Positions 12,753-19,047 of a stretch of DNA of 20,922 nucleotides are shown piece after piece (positions within the stretch are counted from its first letter, which is position 1; each line of letters starts with the position of its first letter). Both the position numbers and the translations under genes were made by a program. The notes under the pieces were generated by a model. That model was not told the origin of the DNA. It ran no database searches and saw nothing but the letters and a program-made list of their open reading frames with translations. The stretch comes from Candidatus Doudnabacteria bacterium (lineage in GTDB: Bacteria; Patescibacteriota; Doudnabacteria; UBA920). The stretch spans positions 1 to 20,922 of the forward strand of contig CAIWKW010000118.1 in assembly GCA_903913365.1 (NCBI GenBank). The letters are read 5' to 3'.

Positions 12753-12832
12753 TTTACGAAGTACTAAATTGTACGAACTTACGAACTTGGGACGAACCTT
12801 TCGTAAGTTCGTACCCATTCGTACTTCGTAAA
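12753..12832. repeat. Inverted repeat of TACGAAC/TTACGAA units between rnc and smc
   Basis: Two 33-nt arms, 12753-12785 and 12800-12832, pair at 29 of 33 positions around a 14-nt centre. This is the strongest of the intergenic inverted repeats in length. Each arm is itself built from variants of TACGAAC in an approximate 7-nt register. It lies between the rnc stop and the smc start codon and could form a long A/U-rich mRNA hairpin just before smc. Confidence 0.85.
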
Positions 12833-12835
12833 CTG

Positions 12836-13528
12836 CTAAAAATTGTTATTTTTCAAAGCATTCTCAGCTGCGGAAAGCTCCGCTTCCTGTTTACTCGGGC
12901 CTTCGCCCCTGCCAACTTCCTGATCTCCAATAAAAGCCGCCACTACAAACATTTTATCATGGTCCGGCCCGGTTTCGGAAACAACGCCGTAAGTGGGGGT
13001 AACCCCGCGTTTTTCCTGAACAATTTCCTGAAGTTTACTTTTTGGGTCAACATAGCTGCCGCCGGCAATAATATTGGGAAGCTCCACCAGTACCTGGTTG
13101 ATAATAAATTTTTCCGCGGCGTCAAAACCCAAGTCTAAATAAATTGCCCCAATTACCGCTTCAATACAATTGGCTAAAATAACCTGCCTGGCTCTGCCGA
13201 CATCTTTGGCTTCCCCCCGCGACATAAGCAAAAATTTTTCAAAACCTAAACGCTTGGCAATATCGCTCAACATTTTATAGTTCACCAAAGCACTTCTGAA
13301 ATTTGTCAGCTCCCCTTCCGGGTGAGGGTAGTTTTTATACAAATATTCCGTGGCCGCAAGCTCCAGCACCGCATCGCCCAAAAACTCCAAACGCTCATTG
13401 TGGGGCAAATGAAAACCCCGGTTCTCGTTTAAATAGGACCGATGGGTGAAAGCTGACAGATATAAATCGCTATTTTTAAGCTTTAGACCTAATATTTCTT
13501 CTAATTCTGGCTGGTTTATAGATGGCAT
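12836..13528 (-). CDS. rnc: Ribonuclease III
   Basis: A double-strand-specific endoribonuclease of about 230 residues, used in rRNA and mRNA processing. The RNase III domain has FTHRSYLNE, the signature NERLEFLGDAVLEL (about 44-57 from the chosen start, with the catalytic Glu and Asp) and the second acidic helix NCIEAVIGAIYLDLGF. There the first acidic position of the usual DxxEA motif is Asn while the essential Glu is kept. The C-terminal dsRNA-binding domain runs from DPKSKLQEIVQ to KQEAELSAAENAL. I chose the ATG at 13526-13528 (MPSINQPELEEILG). A longer form from a TTG at 13559-13561 would add MNSGFLIPDKT, which is encoded by a TCCGGAA/TCAAGAA heptad repeat and looks non-native. Downstream of tRNA-Val, upstream of smc. 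Confidence 0.93.
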   Translation of the reverse strand: MPSINQPELEEILGLKLKNSDLYLSAFTHRSYLNENRGFHLPHNERLEFLGDAVLELAATEYLYKNYPHPEGELTNFRSALVNYKMLSDIAKRLGFEKFLLMSRGEAKDVGRARQVILANCIEAVIGAIYLDLGFDAAEKFIINQVLVELPNIIAGGSYVDPKSKLQEIVQEKRGVTPTYGVVSETGPDHDKMFVVAAFIGDQEVGRGEGPSKQEAELSAAENALKNNNF

Positions 13529-13647
13529 TGTTTTGTCCGGAATCAAGAATCCGGAATTCAAGCTGGCCTTAATTCATAAATCACAATTCTTACTTTTAAA
13601 TTTTAATCTATTACTAGGGGCACCAAAATTTCTCGTTATGCTACCCC

Positions 13648-13734
13648 TCGACTCGCTTCAGATACTGTGGTTGGTTGAGGCCTCACAAAGGCCGAAACCA
13701 TGAGCGAGCTTTGGCTTTAGCCAAAGCGAGTCGA
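13648..13734. repeat. Cloverleaf-like palindromic element abutting tRNA-Val 3' end
   Basis: A perfect 11-bp closing stem, TCGACTCGCTT (13648-13658) with AAGCGAGTCGA (13724-13734), encloses two further hairpins. One is GGCCT/AGGCC (13679-13683 with 13689-13693); the other, GCTTTGGC/GCCAAAGC (13708-13715 with 13720-13727), competes with the outer stem. It starts one nt after the encoded CCA of tRNA-Val and is more G+C-rich than its surroundings. Confidence 0.7.
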
Positions 13735-13735
13735 A

Positions 13736-13811
13736 TGGTGGGCGGTGCAGGAGTCGAACCTGCGACATTCACAACGTCAATGTGACGCTCTACCAACTGA
13801 GCTAACCGCCC
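13736..13811 (-). tRNA. tRNA-Val (GAC anticodon)
   Basis: A 76-nt cloverleaf with CCA encoded. The acceptor is GGGCGGT paired with ACCGCCC, the D arm GCTC/GAGC, the anticodon stem TCACA/TGTGA and the loop TTGACGT (anticodon GAC, valine). The T arm is GCAGG/CCTGC with loop TTCGACT. Its 5' end is only 4 nt after the stop codon of the membrane-protein gene, so it is most likely released from a longer ftsH-region transcript by RNase P. Confidence 0.96.
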
Positions 13812-13815
13812 TTAA

Positions 13816-14745
13816 TTAAATATGCGCTGCAGCCGAAACTTTGGCTTGTTCTAAAGTATTTTCGCTTGCTATTGGAGTATTAAGCATAAAAAACAAGATC
13901 AAAAGCGTTTGGTTGAAAAAAGCGCTTAGCCCCGCAAGCAAAAACCACAATAAAACATTCGAGCCCGTTTTCAATATACCTATAATAGCAGAAAATGAAA
14001 AAATGTTAAACTTGGCCAAAATTAAAAGCAATAAGCCAAAGAATGCCCTGGCGCAAAAAATCAGCGCCACGCCAAAAACAAAGCAAATAAAATACACTAT
14101 CGTTAAAACCGCAACCAACCCGAGTATTTGGGTCCAGCGGGAGACAAAAAAATCTGTGCTCAAATTTAGTGCGACTGACAAAGTCTTTTTGTAAAGCACA
14201 GCGTAAAAAGTGGTAAAAATATTTATACAGGATATGGCAAAAGCCAAAGGCAAAAAAATTACCGTTCCAATTTCCAAAAGCAAAATCTTAAAGCTTTGAT
14301 CAATATCCAGCAATAACGGCGGTACAAAAAGTACGCCGGCAACAATTAACATAAAAACAACTGTTATCATGCTAATTTGGATTACCAGCCATAAGGAATT
14401 GCCGCTTTTTTTAATTTGTTCCGCAACCTGGGGTTTTTGAGTTTTTATTATTGAATCTCCCAAAAGTATAAGCATAATTCTCGACCAATTGGTGGCAACC
14501 AGGCCAAATACGCTAAAAAACAACACGGCTAGGCTGGCGGTTGCCAAAACAGCGGGATGCGACTGGAAATAAATAGCCAAGTTCAGAATATCGTGTTCCA
14601 AAACCATCTTCCGCAAGGGAACATTCTCAAAGTTCAAAAAATTCAAATTAAATCCGCCAACGGCAAATAAGCCAAAAAGCCACAAACTCGGGTGAGTGAC
14701 TGTGGCATAAAAGGCTTTTTTAACAATTTCCGAATAAGAAATCAT
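13816..14745 (-). CDS. Polytopic membrane protein of unknown function
   Basis: About 309 residues from the ATG at 14743-14745, starting MISYSEIVKKAFYATVTHP 7 nt after the ftsH stop. A TTG start further upstream would overlap ftsH and is not needed. About six hydrophobic segments are visible: SLWLFGLFAVGG, LATASLAVLFFSVFGLVA, VIQISMITVVFMLIVAGVLFV, LLLEIGTVIFLPLAFAISCI, ILGLVAVLTIVYFICFVFGV with FFGLLLLILAKF, and LLWFLLAGLSAFFNQTLLILFF. The pattern of amphipathic N-terminus, repeated paired helices and a loop with WSRIMLILLG suggests an uncharacterised integral membrane protein. No transporter or enzyme motif is evident. The location directly after ftsH suggests co-transcription and possibly a membrane-quality or substrate relationship, which is inference. 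Confidence 0.82.
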   Translation of the reverse strand: MISYSEIVKKAFYATVTHPSLWLFGLFAVGGFNLNFLNFENVPLRKMVLEHDILNLAIYFQSHPAVLATASLAVLFFSVFGLVATNWSRIMLILLGDSIIKTQKPQVAEQIKKSGNSLWLVIQISMITVVFMLIVAGVLFVPPLLLDIDQSFKILLLEIGTVIFLPLAFAISCINIFTTFYAVLYKKTLSVALNLSTDFFVSRWTQILGLVAVLTIVYFICFVFGVALIFCARAFFGLLLLILAKFNIFSFSAIIGILKTGSNVLLWFLLAGLSAFFNQTLLILFFMLNTPIASENTLEQAKVSAAAHI

Positions 14746-14752
14746 AACCGCG

Positions 14753-16639
14753 TTAATTAGAAACTTTTTCCACGGCTTCGGCGGCTGCAAGTTCGGCTTT
14801 TTGATTTTCAACTTTTTCAGCCGGAATAATTTCTTTAACTATTTCGTAAAACTGTTCCTGCTCCAAAGTTTCGTCTTTAACCAGCTTTTGGGCAATGATA
14901 TTTAAATAATCCCTGTATTTGGTCAAGATTTCCGTGGCTCGGCCAAGTCCTTGCTTCATAATTTTGGAAACTTCTTCATCTATTGTTTTAGCCACAGCTT
15001 CGCTGTAATTCCTCTGTTCGGAAATTTCCCTGCCCAAAAACACCATTTCATGCTGGTCTCCCAAAACAATCGGGCCAATTTCTTCGCTCATTCCGTAGTT
15101 CATTACCAGTTTTCTGGCCATGGCTGTTGCCACCTTTAAGTCGTTGGAAGCTCCGGTAGTCAATTCGTTAAATACCAGTTTTTCCGCAGCATACCCGCCA
15201 AGGAGGGCGGCTATTTCGTCCAAAAAGCTCTGCTTGGTCTGCAGGTGTCTATCTTCCGAAGGAAGCTTCATGGTGTAGCCGGCAGCTCTGCCTCGGGCAA
15301 TAATGGAAACTTTATGAACCGGGTCGGAATAAACCAAAGCACTGCCGATTAAAGCGTGTCCGCCTTCGTGATAAGCGGTTATTTCCTTTTCTTTTGTGGA
15401 AAGAATATGGCTCTTGCGCTCGGGCCCAAGCATAACTTTTTCAATAGACTCTTTAAGTTCTTCGGCATTAACTTCTTTCTTGTTTCTTCTGGCTGTTAAA
15501 ATTGCGGCTTCATTAATTAAGTTGGCCAAATCCGCACCGGAAAAACCCGGCGTGCGTTCGGCAATTTTGCGAAAATCCACATCTTTTGCAATTGGCTTGT
15601 TTTTGGAGTGTACCCTTAAAATAGCTTCCCTGTCTTTAATGTCCGGCAAATCCAAAACCACCTGGCGGTCAAACCTGCCCGGCCTAAGCAGTGCCGGGTC
15701 CAGTACATCCGGCCTGTTGGTTGCGGCCATAACAATAACATTGGTGTCGGTTTCAAAACCGTCCATCTCCACCAAAATTTGATTCAAAGTTTGTTCGCGT
15801 TCGTCGTGCCCGCCTCCAAGACCGGCTCCGCGCTGCCTGCCGACTGCGTCAATTTCATCTATGAAAATAATACACGGCGCATTTTTCTTGGCCTTTTTAA
15901 ATAAGTCCCGAACGCGGGAGGCTCCAACACCAACAAACATTTCCACGAATTCACTGCCGCTAATATGGAAAAACGGCACGTTGGCTTCCCCGGCTACGGC
16001 TCTCGCCAATAAAGTTTTACCAACACCCGGGCTTCCCAAAAGAAGTACGCCTTTGGGAATTTTGGCTCCCAAAGATAAAAACTTTTGCGGGAAACGTAAA
16101 AATTCCACAATTTCTTTCAGTTCTTCTTTGGCTTCTTTCGCTCCTGCCACATCCGTAAATTTTACGCGATTTTTTCTCTCATCGTTTAGCTTTACCGAAC
16201 TCTGGCCAAAACTCATGGCCCTGTTGTTTGTCCCCTGCACCTGGCGCATCAAAAAATAAACAAACAAAGAAACCAAGGCAAACGGAATCAAAAAAGGCAA
16301 AACCGTACTGGCTAAATTTGAGATCAGGCTTCCGGAATCCTTTTGAATATTTACGGCGCGAATTTTGTCAGTGGAAATCCCGCTGTCTTTTAAAATTTCG
16401 TAAATATTGTCATTCTGGCCAATCTGGGCTGTTTCCTGAATATCGCTGTCTTTTAATTTTGCGGTTACCGTGCTGTCCGTTACAACTAAAGTCGCCACCT
16501 TCTGCTGATCAACCAAGTTAACAATATCGCTAATCGATTTTTGCTGCACCTTGCTGTTATTGCTAAAAGCCGCAACAAGCACGCTAATCAGCAAAAAAGC
16601 GATTAAAATTAATATAATATTTTTTAAAATTTTGCCCAT
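14753..16639 (-). CDS. ftsH: ATP-dependent zinc metalloprotease FtsH
   Basis: A 628-residue membrane-bound AAA protease that extracts and degrades membrane and regulatory proteins as a hexamer. Two membrane helices (about 7-25 and 109-131) flank a small extracytoplasmic domain. The AAA module has Walker A GSPGVGKT (202-209), the pore motif FVGVGA (235-240), Walker B IIFIDE (257-262) and the SRH ATNRPDVLDPALLRPGRFDR (306-325). The protease has the zinc site HEGGH (424-428; HEAGH in most relatives, still HExxH) and the third-ligand region TTGASNDLKVAT. Length is normal. SD AGGAAA precedes the ATG at 16637-16639. A near-consensus promoter with an embedded CIRCE-like inverted repeat lies directly upstream, suggesting heat or stress control. 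The last residues lie just before the start of the next membrane-protein gene. Confidence 0.98.
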   Translation of the reverse strand: MGKILKNIILILIAFLLISVLVAAFSNNSKVQQKSISDIVNLVDQQKVATLVVTDSTVTAKLKDSDIQETAQIGQNDNIYEILKDSGISTDKIRAVNIQKDSGSLISNLASTVLPFLIPFALVSLFVYFLMRQVQGTNNRAMSFGQSSVKLNDERKNRVKFTDVAGAKEAKEELKEIVEFLRFPQKFLSLGAKIPKGVLLLGSPGVGKTLLARAVAGEANVPFFHISGSEFVEMFVGVGASRVRDLFKKAKKNAPCIIFIDEIDAVGRQRGAGLGGGHDEREQTLNQILVEMDGFETDTNVIVMAATNRPDVLDPALLRPGRFDRQVVLDLPDIKDREAILRVHSKNKPIAKDVDFRKIAERTPGFSGADLANLINEAAILTARRNKKEVNAEELKESIEKVMLGPERKSHILSTKEKEITAYHEGGHALIGSALVYSDPVHKVSIIARGRAAGYTMKLPSEDRHLQTKQSFLDEIAALLGGYAAEKLVFNELTTGASNDLKVATAMARKLVMNYGMSEEIGPIVLGDQHEMVFLGREISEQRNYSEAVAKTIDEEVSKIMKQGLGRATEILTKYRDYLNIIAQKLVKDETLEQEQFYEIVKEIIPAEKVENQKAELAAAEAVEKVSN

Positions 16640-16670
16640 ATAATTTCCTGAATTATTAAGATGATACTTT

Positions 16671-16699
16671 ATTATAAATAATTATCACTGTATTGGCAA
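16671..16699 (-). promoter_or_regulatory. Sigma70-type promoter for ftsH
   Basis: On the minus strand TTGCCA (16694-16699), a 17-nt spacer and a perfect TATAAT (16671-16676) are seen. The predicted start is near 16664, giving a leader of about 25 nt that contains the AGGAAA SD. The inverted repeat at 16678-16712 spans the -35 and most of the spacer. Confidence 0.82.
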
Positions 16700-16708
16700 G
16701 AGTGATAA
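16682..16708. promoter_or_regulatory. CIRCE-like operator overlapping the ftsH promoter
   Basis: TTATCACTG, nine nt, then GAGTGATAA. The CIRCE consensus bound by HrcA is TTAGCACTC-N9-GAGTGCTAA, so the half-sites match at seven and eight of nine positions with exactly the right spacing. The G-to-T and C-to-A changes are symmetrical. Perfect symmetry extends outward to a 12-bp stem (16678-16689 with 16701-16712). A bound repressor would cover the -35 and spacer of the ftsH promoter. HrcA binding is inferred. Confidence 0.6.
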
Positions 16709-16712
16709 TTAT

Positions 16713-16995
16713 AGTTTATTTTCTTACTGAAATATTAATTACCAGTACGTAGTTCTGACAACAATATCATTCTTATTATTCCGTATGATACCACTTCGAT
16801 AATAAATTAATTTGCCAGTTTAAAAAGGTTAAATACCCAGAATCTGCGCAGCCCGCCTTCGTCAGACTTCGGCGCGCAACCTTCGCTTGTTATCTGCTTT
16901 TACAATTATTTACCTTCGACAAATTTGCTTTTGGCGTAAGCCAGCCGAAGCCTTCTTCAGTCCGCCATAGCTTTAGCGGCGGCGGAAGCGAAGGC
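16713..16995. other. Gene-free stretch between the ftsH control region and tRNA-Leu
   Basis: With the adjacent control elements this makes a gap of about 356 nt. No credible ORF is seen. The left half (to about 16850) is A/T-rich without clear structure, though TTGTCA and TAATAT on the minus strand might be a second weak ftsH promoter. The right half is G+C-richer, with scattered CTTCG/CGAAG motifs (for example CGCCTTCGTCAGACTTCGG at about 16856) and the palindromic element that abuts tRNA-Leu. Confidence 0.5.
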
Positions 16996-16998
16996 TGG
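16941..16998. repeat. Palindromic G+C-rich element overlapping tRNA-Leu CCA end
   Basis: Outer arms CCAGCC (16941-16946) and GGCTGG (16993-16998) pair perfectly. Inner arms TCCGCC (16961-16966) and GGCGGA (16981-16986) pair perfectly around ATAGCTTTAGCGGC. The last three nt of the right outer arm are the complement of the CCA of tRNA-Leu, so the element begins inside the mature tRNA end. Confidence 0.65.
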
Positions 16999-17082
16999 TG
17001 CTCGGGGAGGGATTTGAACCCTCAATCCCTTGCGGGAGCTAGCTCCTAAGGCTAGTGCGTATGCCAATCCCGCCACCCGAGC
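16996..17082 (-). tRNA. tRNA-Leu (TAG anticodon)
   Basis: An 87-nt class II tRNA with encoded CCA. The acceptor is GCTCGGG paired with CCCGAGC, the anticodon stem CTAGC/GCTAG and the loop CTTAGGA (anticodon TAG, leucine). The long variable arm is CTCCCGCAAGGGAT, and the T arm is GAGGG/CCCTC with loop TTCAAAT. TAGAAT on the minus strand (17091-17096) is a possible -10 just upstream, without a clear -35. Confidence 0.96.
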
Positions 17083-17126
17083 TCAATAAAATTCTAAAAC
17101 CTTGGGTTATTTTAACATTTTTACCC

Positions 17127-17159
17127 GCAAATTAAAAGACAGCCTATTTAAGGCCGTCT
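17127..17159 (-). terminator. Intrinsic terminator at the end of the pilin-like array
   Basis: On the minus strand AGACGGCCT (17151-17159) pairs with AGGCTGTCT (17137-17145), nine pairs including one G-T, with a 5-nt loop. It is followed by TTTTAATTTG. It lies about 43 nt beyond the stop of the last pilin-like gene and before tRNA-Leu. Confidence 0.8.
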
Positions 17160-17202
17160 AAAAAATCTCTTACTGAAACTGGTCTCCAAAGACAACAAGC
17201 TT

Positions 17203-17916
17203 TTACTTGGTTAAGGTTGAGCCAATAATGGTTACTATGGCATACGACAAAGTTACAACAATAATTCCAATAATCGCATTAACAATAGCGGTTTTACCTT
17301 TTTCCGCCTGCTCTTCATTGCCGGCCGAGGTAATATACCAAAACCCGCCTACTACCAAAATTAACACTGCAATTGCGCCAACCACATCAAGCAAAAGCTG
17401 GATTAATTGCAACAAAAAGTCCGATAAACTTTGACTGTTGGCTATTCCTTTATCAAACTGATTCTTAGGTAAGCATAAGCCATTTACATTAACCAGGCTT
17501 GTGTTTCCACCACAGTCAGTTGAATTGGCAGAACCTGTCTGAGACCCTGCTACTGGAGTTACCGTGGTTCCGGCCGTACCATTCGGAACACAAGCTCCAT
17601 TAGCCGGTTGGCAAGTGGTATTTGCGGCACAGTTTTTATTGGCGCATAAATCTATATTAACACAGCTCATGGTTGTGGCACTGCAAGTCTGATTCGCACC
17701 ACAATCAGCCGTATCCGCACTGTTTGCCCCGGTATTGTTCGCGGGCGAGCAAACAGAAGCAGCCAACTTAACGCCATCTTCAAAAAAAGCTTGAGAGGAA
17801 TTCTGGTGAAATAAAATTGAAGAAAAAAACAATATCAAAGCTATCGGCGTGGCCAAAAAAATAGCTGTAACAAATTTTATTTTCACAAAAGATTTATCTG
17901 TAGAATAATTTTTCAT
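17203..17916 (-). CDS. T4SS-pilin-like protein 5, with Cys-rich ectodomain
   Basis: A 237-residue membrane protein. An N-terminal hydrophobic segment (about 14-33, KFVTAIFLATPIALILFFSS) acts as signal peptide or anchor. It is followed by a Cys-rich region (about 54-155) with ten Cys, Asn/Thr-rich spacers and patterns such as CGANQTC and CANKNC, suggesting disulfide-bonded repeats outside the membrane. The C-terminal module (about 165-237) is the two-helix T4SS-pilin/VirB2-TrbC-like domain with VVGGFWYITSAGNEEQAEKG between the helices. The ATG is at 17914-17916 without SD. It is the last of five consecutive paralogues, 30 nt after the previous one, followed by a terminator. Its C-terminal DNA is nearly identical to that of the 17947 gene. 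It is probably a specialised or surface-exposed subunit; function is inferred. Confidence 0.8.
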   Translation of the reverse strand: MKNYSTDKSFVKIKFVTAIFLATPIALILFFSSILFHQNSSQAFFEDGVKLAASVCSPANNTGANSADTADCGANQTCSATTMSCVNIDLCANKNCAANTTCQPANGACVPNGTAGTTVTPVAGSQTGSANSTDCGGNTSLVNVNGLCLPKNQFDKGIANSQSLSDFLLQLIQLLLDVVGAIAVLILVVGGFWYITSAGNEEQAEKGKTAIVNAIIGIIVVTLSYAIVTIIGSTLTK

Positions 17917-17946
17917 TTTTTTGCTTTTACTTCGGCAAAAACCAAA

Positions 17947-18348
17947 TTAGCCGCCGCCCGCTACAAAATTGGCAACCACATTTATAATTACGTAAGAAAG
18001 GACAATAATTATTACTCCGATAATAGCATTAACCACAGCGGTTTTACCTTTTTCCGCCTGTTCTTCATTGCCGGCAGAGGTAATGTACCAAAACCCTCCA
18101 ACAATTAAGAACAGTACCGCAATTGCACCGGCAACCATTAGCAAAGTATCAACTACGTTAAAAATTAGACCGTTCGGTCCGGTTAAACTTGTGGATCCGG
18201 CTATGCCATAGCGCGGGAACAAAGTCCCAACGCTGTTGTCCAAACCGGTCTGAATGCGGTTTTGCCCGAAAGCGGTAAACGGCAAAATCAAAAAAGCTCC
18301 CAGCGCTATTACAAAACCCCAAATTTTTTTTAATGTTTTTTGTCCCAT
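17947..18348 (-). CDS. T4SS-pilin-like protein 4
   Basis: A 133-residue protein. The signal peptide, about residues 8-28, ends AFG-Q (GFVIALGAFLILPFTAFG). A short Cys-free linker (about 30-62) follows. The two-helix module comprises NVVDTLLMVAGAIAVLFLIV, the loop GGFWYITSAGNEEQAEKG, and AVVNAIIGVIIIVLSYVIIN. This minimal architecture is what is expected of a major pilin subunit of the VirB2/TrbC type, in which a hairpin of two membrane helices polymerises. Such an assignment rests on architecture and on the presence of many such proteins in Patescibacteria. The ATG is at 18346-18348. Overlapping alternative hairpins at 18375-18444 precede it in the transcript. Confidence 0.82.
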   Translation of the reverse strand: MGQKTLKKIWGFVIALGAFLILPFTAFGQNRIQTGLDNSVGTLFPRYGIAGSTSLTGPNGLIFNVVDTLLMVAGAIAVLFLIVGGFWYITSAGNEEQAEKGKTAVVNAIIGVIIIVLSYVIINVVANFVAGGG

Positions 18349-18374
18349 ATGTTTTTAATTAACTTTTAGTTTTA

Positions 18375-18444
18375 GGTTTCACTCTGCTTTTAATTTTAGG
18401 TTAAGAGCAGGGCGAAACCCCAAATCCATTTTGAATTTGGGGTT
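18375..18444 (-). promoter_or_regulatory. Two mutually exclusive hairpins between pilin-like genes 3 and 4
   Basis: Hairpin A: AACCCCAAAT (18416-18425) pairs with ATTTGGGGTT (18435-18444), perfect over 10 bp and followed on the minus strand by a short T-run, then CGCCC. Hairpin B: 18375-18388 pairs with 18406-18419, 12 Watson-Crick pairs, one G-T and one mismatch. They share 18416-18419, so full pairing of both is impossible. This resembles a leaky terminator with a competing stem. Confidence 0.5.
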
Positions 18445-18458
18445 AAACTTAAAATAAA

Positions 18459-18866
18459 TTACGGCGCGTTGGTTGAATTCGGGTTTGCCACCAAACCGGA
18501 CACAACAGTAATAATTACATAAGACAAGATAATTATCACAATACCAATAATGGCATTAATGGCCGTGCCTTTGCCTTTTTCCGCTGTTTCTTCGTTACCA
18601 GCAGAAGTAATATACCAGAATCCGCCGATAATCAAGAAAAGAACGGCAACACCAAAGGCAATACCAAGCATCCAATTAATAACGGTTCTAATAAGGCCGT
18701 TAACACTGGTAGCCTGACAATTTAAGCCGGAAGAAGGATCACACTGGAAATTCTTATTCAACTGGGCCGAAACTGCCAAAGGCGCGAAAATTATAAGAAC
18801 AGACAAAATTACTTCCGCAACCTTAAGAAAATTTATTTTTTTGATAATTTGTTTCAATCTGTTCAC
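18459..18866 (-). CDS. T4SS-pilin-like protein 3
   Basis: A 135-residue protein with a signal peptide (NFLKVAEVILSVLIIFAPLAVSAQ, about 12-35), a short ectodomain with two Cys (FQCDPSSGLNCQ) and the two-helix module (WMLGIAFGVAVLFLII, GGFWYITSAGNEETAEKG, then NAIIGIVIIILSYVIITVV). Start choice is uncertain. The GTG at 18864-18866 is in frame, but AGAGGGGGTG just there looks like the SD itself, with ideal spacing to a TTG at 18855-18857 three codons later. An extended -10 promoter about 115 nt upstream and a structured leader suggest this gene begins its own transcript. It is the likely first gene of a sub-operon of short pilin-like subunits. Confidence 0.82.
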   Translation of the reverse strand: MNRLKQIIKKINFLKVAEVILSVLIIFAPLAVSAQLNKNFQCDPSSGLNCQATSVNGLIRTVINWMLGIAFGVAVLFLIIGGFWYITSAGNEETAEKGKGTAINAIIGIVIIILSYVIITVVSGLVANPNSTNAP

Positions 18867-18976
18867 CCCCTCTCGTTATTCCCTATCCTGAATTTTTAAA
18901 TTCAGTCTTGCCCGCAAACCCTAAGCAAGCTTAAGGCCTGCGGCGGTATGGGGCGAGGGTTATTTTTATCAATATA

Positions 18977-18985
18977 ATTATATCA
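18977..18985 (-). promoter_or_regulatory. Extended -10 promoter for pilin-like gene 3
   Basis: On the minus strand TGATATAAT combines a perfect TATAAT (18977-18982) with the TGn extension; no good -35 is seen. The predicted start near 18970 gives a leader of about 100 nt. It contains CTGAATTT/AAATTCAG (18888-18905) and a G+C-rich region with CCGCA/TGCGG and CCTTAAGC/GCTTAGGG pairings (about 18910-18945). Confidence 0.6.
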
Positions 18986-19020
18986 CACAAAAAACAAAAT
19001 AACGAACTAACTATGCACTT

Positions 19021-19044
19021 TTTGGCATTTTGAAAAATGCCAAA
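19021..19044. terminator. Hairpin just beyond the stop of pilin-like gene 2
   Basis: TTTGGCATTT (19021-19030) pairs with AAATGCCAAA (19035-19044), 10 bp with a 4-nt loop. The T-run follows on the plus strand, whereas the minus-strand gene it serves is followed by an A-run. It may therefore act as a 3' stabilising or weak terminating hairpin rather than a classical terminator for the minus strand. Confidence 0.5.
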
Positions 19045-19047
19045 TTT

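Noticed and set aside
14746..14811. TTG-initiated N-terminal extension of the membrane protein overlapping ftsH
   Set aside because: It would overlap ftsH by 59 nt and adds a Pro/Lys-rich tail. The ATG at 14743-14745 lies neatly after the ftsH stop.
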